Below are positions 60,226 to 64,000 of a DNA stretch of 64,000 nucleotides, piece after piece. The stretch's first letter is position 1, and each line of letters begins with the position of its first letter. This stretch comes from Marinicellulosiphila megalodicopiae (lineage in GTDB: Bacteria; Pseudomonadota; Gammaproteobacteria; Pseudomonadales; Natronospirillaceae), in the NCBI RefSeq assembly GCF_045862395.1, contig NZ_AP023087.1, forward strand, positions 2,728,001 through 2,792,000. Direction: 5' to 3'. A program made the position numbers and the translations under genes. The notes beneath the pieces were generated by a model. The model did no database searches. It saw nothing but the letters and a program-made list of their open reading frames with translations, and was not told the DNA's origin.

Positions 60226-62472
60226 ATGTATATGACTATGTTAGACACACAAGAGACCCAGTCATTTGGGGAGTTCACCGAAAAAGCTTATTTAGATTAT
60301 TCAATGTACGTAATTTTAGACCGTGCATTACCGCATATTGGGGATGGATTAAAACCCGTACAGCGTCGCATCGTGTATGCGATGAGTGAATTAAATTTAA
60401 AATCGACAGCCAAATATAAAAAATCTGCCCGTACCATTGGTGATGTTTTAGGTAAATTTCATCCTCACGGAGACAGTGCCTGTTACGAAGCGATGGTATT
60501 AATGGCACAACCATTCTCATATCGTTATCCGTTAGTAGAAGGTCAAGGAAACTGGGGTAGCCCAGATGATCCTAAATCATTTGCCGCTATGCGTTATACC
60601 GAAGCACGTTTGTCTAAATTTGCAGATTGTTTATTAAGCGAATTAGGCCAAGGTACGGTTAATTGGCAGCCAAATTTTGATGGCACAATGGACGAGCCGA
60701 TCACATTACCTGCACGTGTCCCAAATATTTTATTAAACGGCACAACCGGTATTGCCGTGGGTATGGCAACGGATATTCCGCCCCACAACCTTCGTGAATT
60801 AGTCGCGGGCTGTATTCATTTATTAGATGATCCTGAAGCGTCGATCAGAAGCATAATGACACACATTAAAGGGCCAGATTACCCAACTAATGCCGAAATC
60901 ATTACGCCAAAACAAGACATTCAAAAAATGTACGAAACCGGTAAAGGCAGCATTAGAATGCGTGCTATTTACAATAAAGAAGACGGCGACATTGTGATTA
61001 CACAATTACCGCACCAGGTTTCGGGCGCTAAAATATTAGAACAAATCGCCGCACAAATGCAGGCTAAAAAACTTCCAATGGTTACTGACTTGCGTGATGA
61101 GTCGGACCATGAAAACCCAACACGCTTAGTGATTGAGCCTCGCTCAAACCGTGTTGATGTTGAATCGATCATGAATCATTTATTTGCAACGACGGATTTA
61201 GAAAAATCCTATCGTGTGAATTTAAACATGATTGGTGTCGATGGCCGACCAAAAGTGAAAAACCTCACCACGATTTTAAGCGAATGGTTAGCATTTCGAA
61301 AAGACACCGTTACTCGTCGTTTAAATTACCGTCTTGAAAAAGTGAATGCCCGATTGCATATTTTAGATGCGTTATTAATCGCGTTTTTAAATATCGACGA
61401 AGTCATAGAAATCATTCGAACTTTTGACAAACCAAAACTAGAATTAATTTCTAGATTTGGCATTTCTGAAATTCAAGCTGAAGCGATTTTAGATTTAAAA
61501 CTAAGAAGCTTAGCAAAATTAGAAGAAATCAAAATTCGTGGCGAACAAGACGAGCTACAACAAGAACGAGAAAAATTAGAAAAAATTCTAGGCTCCCCTG
61601 CTCGTATGCGCACATTAATTAAAAAAGAATTATTAGCCGACGCTCAAACCTATGGTGATGATCGTCGTTCACCAATTGTTGAGCGCGCCGAAGCCGTTGC
61701 AATGAGCGAGACAGACATATTACCAAGTGAACCTGTCACGGTTGTTTTGTCACAAAAAGGTTGGATTCGTGCTGCCAAAGGCCATGATGTTGACGCCGAA
61801 AATTTAAGCTATAAAACCGGTGATGAATTTGGATTTAGTAGCAAAGGCAAAACCAATCAAAACGCCATCATTTTAGATAGCACAGGCAGAAGTTACGCAT
61901 TACCTGCTCACACACTTGCATCAGCACGCGGACAGGGCGAACCCATTTCATCCAAACTGACCTTACCGCCAACAGCGCAAATGGCAGGATTATTAATGGG
62001 AACCGATGATGAGTTATATTTATTAAGTAATGATGCCGGTTACGGTTTTGTTGTAAAAATAAGTGATTTAATCAGTAAAAATAAATCGGGTAAAGCCACC
62101 ATCAATTTGCCAACTAATGCAAATATTTTAACTCCAAGCAAAGTTAAACAACTTGAAACAGATTTAATTGCAGCGGTCACAAACGAAGGAAGGTTACTTG
62201 TTTTCCCTGTACGTGACTTACCAATATTAGGCAAAGGTAAAGGCAACAAGATCATCAACATTCCATCTGCAAGGGCGCTTAACCACGAAGAGTTTATGGT
62301 CAGCTCAATTGTGATTGGCGTGGATGATCAACTGGTTTTATTAGCAGGTAAACGTAAGCTGAAACTAAAAGGTGCGGATTTAGAGCATTACTTTGGTGAA
62401 CGTGGCAGACGCGGTAACAAACTGCCTCGCGGATTACAAAAAGTCGATGGCATGGTGATTGATGAAAAATAA
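60226..62472 (+). CDS. parC: DNA topoisomerase IV subunit A
   Basis: A 748-residue type IIA topoisomerase subunit that decatenates daughter chromosomes. The catalytic tyrosine is Tyr124 in RYTEARLSK. The quinolone-determining region is wild-type-like, HPHGDSACYEAMVLMAQ, with Ser84 and Glu88 corresponding to E. coli Ser80 and Glu84. The C-terminal ~250 residues form the beta-pinwheel (GRSYALPAHTLASARGQGEP, TNEGRLLVFP). In-frame ATGs at 60226, 60232 and 60238 all fit; the ribosome-binding site is weak. parE is not in the window. Confidence 0.95.
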   Translation: MYMTMLDTQETQSFGEFTEKAYLDYSMYVILDRALPHIGDGLKPVQRRIVYAMSELNLKSTAKYKKSARTIGDVLGKFHPHGDSACYEAMVLMAQPFSYRYPLVEGQGNWGSPDDPKSFAAMRYTEARLSKFADCLLSELGQGTVNWQPNFDGTMDEPITLPARVPNILLNGTTGIAVGMATDIPPHNLRELVAGCIHLLDDPEASIRSIMTHIKGPDYPTNAEIITPKQDIQKMYETGKGSIRMRAIYNKEDGDIVITQLPHQVSGAKILEQIAAQMQAKKLPMVTDLRDESDHENPTRLVIEPRSNRVDVESIMNHLFATTDLEKSYRVNLNMIGVDGRPKVKNLTTILSEWLAFRKDTVTRRLNYRLEKVNARLHILDALLIAFLNIDEVIEIIRTFDKPKLELISRFGISEIQAEAILDLKLRSLAKLEEIKIRGEQDELQQEREKLEKILGSPARMRTLIKKELLADAQTYGDDRRSPIVERAEAVAMSETDILPSEPVTVVLSQKGWIRAAKGHDVDAENLSYKTGDEFGFSSKGKTNQNAIILDSTGRSYALPAHTLASARGQGEPISSKLTLPPTAQMAGLLMGTDDELYLLSNDAGYGFVVKISDLISKNKSGKATINLPTNANILTPSKVKQLETDLIAAVTNEGRLLVFPVRDLPILGKGKGNKIINIPSARALNHEEFMVSSIVIGVDDQLVLLAGKRKLKLKGADLEHYFGERGRRGNKLPRGLQKVDGMVIDEK

Positions 62473-62500
62473 TTGCATTGTTTAATATGATTGAATTAAT

Positions 62501-62537
62501 AACCACGACTTAATTTCTAGGTTGTGGTTTTTTTTGG
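62501..62537 (+). terminator. Terminator of parC
   Basis: AACCACGAC and GTTGTGGTT (one wobble) with an 11-base loop followed by T8, 28 bases past the stop. Confidence 0.85.
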
Positions 62538-62690
62538 CTTTGATTTAGCTTTGCTTTTTAAGTGGTTAATAATCGTGTTTAGTAATTTTGATATTAATCG
62601 ATTTTCAAAATAAATCCCGAACCTACAAATCACACCCATAAAAATGCCCAGCTAAACTGGGCATTGTTTAAACAAGATTAACTTTAAAAA

Positions 62691-64000
62691 TTAGAAGAAT
62701 TTCTTAAGTTTATCCGCTGCTTCTTTTTTAGCTTTATCTTCCGCCGCTTTTTTCTCAGCATCAGCTATCGCTTGTAAACGTTTTTTCTCAGCTTCTGCTT
62801 CGGCTTTTAACTTATCAGTTTCTGCCTGAATACGTTTTTTCTCGGCTTCGGCTTCATCCAATAAACGTTGTTTTTCAGCTTCGGCCTCTGCTTTTACTTT
62901 ATCCGCCTGTGCTTGAATACGTTGTTTTTCAGCTTCCGCTTCGGCTTTAAGCTTGTCAGCTTTCTCTTGAGCTAACGCTTCAAGGCGTTTTTTCTCAGCT
63001 TCTAACTCTGCTTTTTTAGCATCTAATAAGGCTTTTGCTTCATCTTCTAAAGAAGACAATTTATCTTTGCCTTTTTGCTCGGCTTCATCAAGCTTAGTTT
63101 GCACTTCTTCGTTAAACTGATCTTGTTTACGCTCAAACTCTTTTTCTTGATCTTTTAACTTAGATTGAAGCTCAACGGCAGGTTGTTTAATTTCATTAAT
63201 TTTTTCAGTCACGGCTAATTGAATTTTATTAGTTACTTCATCTTTCTTTTGATTAATTAATAATTTAATTTGCTCGCCCACTTTACCATCTAAATCAGAT
63301 GACACTTCAATTTTTAAGTCTTTCAATTTACCTGAAATCTTAATTTGAATATCAAAGTTTTGAATATTGCCTAAAGCTGAGCGTAATTGTGTCGCCATGG
63401 TGCCATCGCCTAACACTTCAAAGGATGTTTGATCAAAACCCCATTTAATTGAACCGTCTAATACACCTTTAGTTAATACAAGTTTACCTTTAATGCTGCC
63501 TTTTGATGGAGACAGGTTAAGCGCCATGCTGTCTTGTTTAAATAATTGACGACCATCAAATTCAATACCTGAAATATCTAATTCTAAAAAATCGTGGTTT
63601 TTATCAATTCGATCGGAATAACCCTTCACTACAAACTTTTCATTTTTAGACAATACCGTTTTAGATAATGAAAACGGTGTGATTTTATTCATGGCCGTTT
63701 GATCATTAGTAATGTGGTTCGCTTTTAATTCGTAAGCCTGTCCTTTTAATTCTAATTGCATTAATAAATTAGCTAATAAAAACTCAGGTAATGGCTGGTC
63801 TGATTTAAAGTCTACATAACGACCTAATAGTCTTTGTTTCTCTGCTTCTTTTTCAGCGTCGTCTGATCCACCTAAATAAGGAGAAATTTTGTCATACCAA
63901 ACAATCGCTTGATCTAAATACCCACTGTATTGATCGCCAAATAAACTTTGGGTTAAATTAACCAGCCCGCCAGAATCTAAGCTGTATTTTTCTTTTAGGC
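62691..64000 (-). CDS. TIGR03545-like protein with long C-terminal coiled coil (partial)
   Basis: The frame is open to the right window edge, so the N-terminus is missing; 436 codons are visible. The visible N-terminal part (for example LVNLTQSLFGDQYSGYL, IVWYDKISPYLG) and the beta-rich middle (ELKGQAYELKANHI, LNLSPSKGSIKGKLVL) resemble TIGR03545-type proteins, possibly related to AsmA-like lipid-transport folds. From residue ~220 of the visible part the chain is Lys/Glu/Ala-rich with 13-residue-like repeats (AEAEKKRLQA, AEAEKQRIQA), a long continuous coiled coil. An internal ATG at 63761 is not the real start. It ends near a terminator-like hairpin. Confidence 0.7.
   Translation of the reverse strand, partial: LKEKYSLDSGGLVNLTQSLFGDQYSGYLDQAIVWYDKISPYLGGSDDAEKEAEKQRLLGRYVDFKSDQPLPEFLLANLLMQLELKGQAYELKANHITNDQTAMNKITPFSLSKTVLSKNEKFVVKGYSDRIDKNHDFLELDISGIEFDGRQLFKQDSMALNLSPSKGSIKGKLVLTKGVLDGSIKWGFDQTSFEVLGDGTMATQLRSALGNIQNFDIQIKISGKLKDLKIEVSSDLDGKVGEQIKLLINQKKDEVTNKIQLAVTEKINEIKQPAVELQSKLKDQEKEFERKQDQFNEEVQTKLDEAEQKGKDKLSSLEDEAKALLDAKKAELEAEKKRLEALAQEKADKLKAEAEAEKQRIQAQADKVKAEAEAEKQRLLDEAEAEKKRIQAETDKLKAEAEAEKKRLQAIADAEKKAAEDKAKKEAADKLKKFF

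Overview
The window is a stretch of chromosome from a low-GC (roughly 35-40% by eye), probably aquatic or marine gammaproteobacterium. This rests on the E. coli-type homodimeric pyruvate dehydrogenase AceE with a three-lipoyl AceF, the ~180 kDa NAD-glutamate dehydrogenase, NdpA, YbcJ and TrxC, the suhB/trmJ/cysE cluster also known from pseudomonads, and candidate HexR, Fur and sigma-28 sites. Genus cannot be fixed from sequence alone. No rRNA or tRNA gene, CRISPR array or integrase was seen.

Layout. 1-6.1 kb: a NarL-type two-component pair (regulator cut by the window edge), then an RND efflux pair (membrane fusion protein and pump). 6.2-15.1 kb: a small unknown protein, the giant catabolic NAD-GDH, and a leftward three-gene unit (chemoreceptor, porin, small PstS-like periplasmic protein). 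15.3-16.5 kb: rpsF-rpsR-rplI. 16.8-19.6 kb: a CcsA-like membrane protein behind a Fur-box candidate, a CorC/HlyC-type CBS protein and a first TrmJ-family methyltransferase. 20.0-22.2 kb: an OmpR-type two-component system. 22.4-30.0 kb: central carbon genes gapA, pyk, aceE and aceF, with a near-perfect HexR operator ahead of gapA.

30.1-36.8 kb is an accessory region. It holds a lipoprotein, a GFA-family pseudogene split by a 263-bp inverted-repeat-bounded element, a Ser/Thr kinase with a cysteine-rich tail, REP-like palindromes, two GNAT genes that may be relics of integron cassettes, and a REP-associated (HUH) transposase whose 5' half is duplicated in tandem between short palindromic repeats.

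37.2-45.7 kb: cysE and a second TrmJ diverge from a suhB homologue that has lost its metal-binding aspartates. A very large orphan FliD follows, behind a textbook sigma-28 promoter, then a GNAT/AhpD pair and a riboflavin-synthase-family protein. 46-56 kb: housekeeping genes (valS, trxC, ndpA, ybcJ, a TrmK-like methylase, thioesterase, aspS), a secreted unknown and an AlgP/histone-H1-like protein. 56.2-57.4 kb is an AT-rich gene desert with a heptanucleotide tandem array. 57.4-64 kb: adk, a CPBP-type membrane protein, a SlyD-like PPIase, parC, and the C-terminal part of a coiled-coil protein running off the right edge.

The most interesting items are the apparently catalytically dead SuhB, the 263-bp structured element inside the GFA pseudogene, the REP/transposase duplication, and the sigma-28-driven 1304-residue FliD. 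Most genes are separated by clear hairpin terminators, so operons are short.
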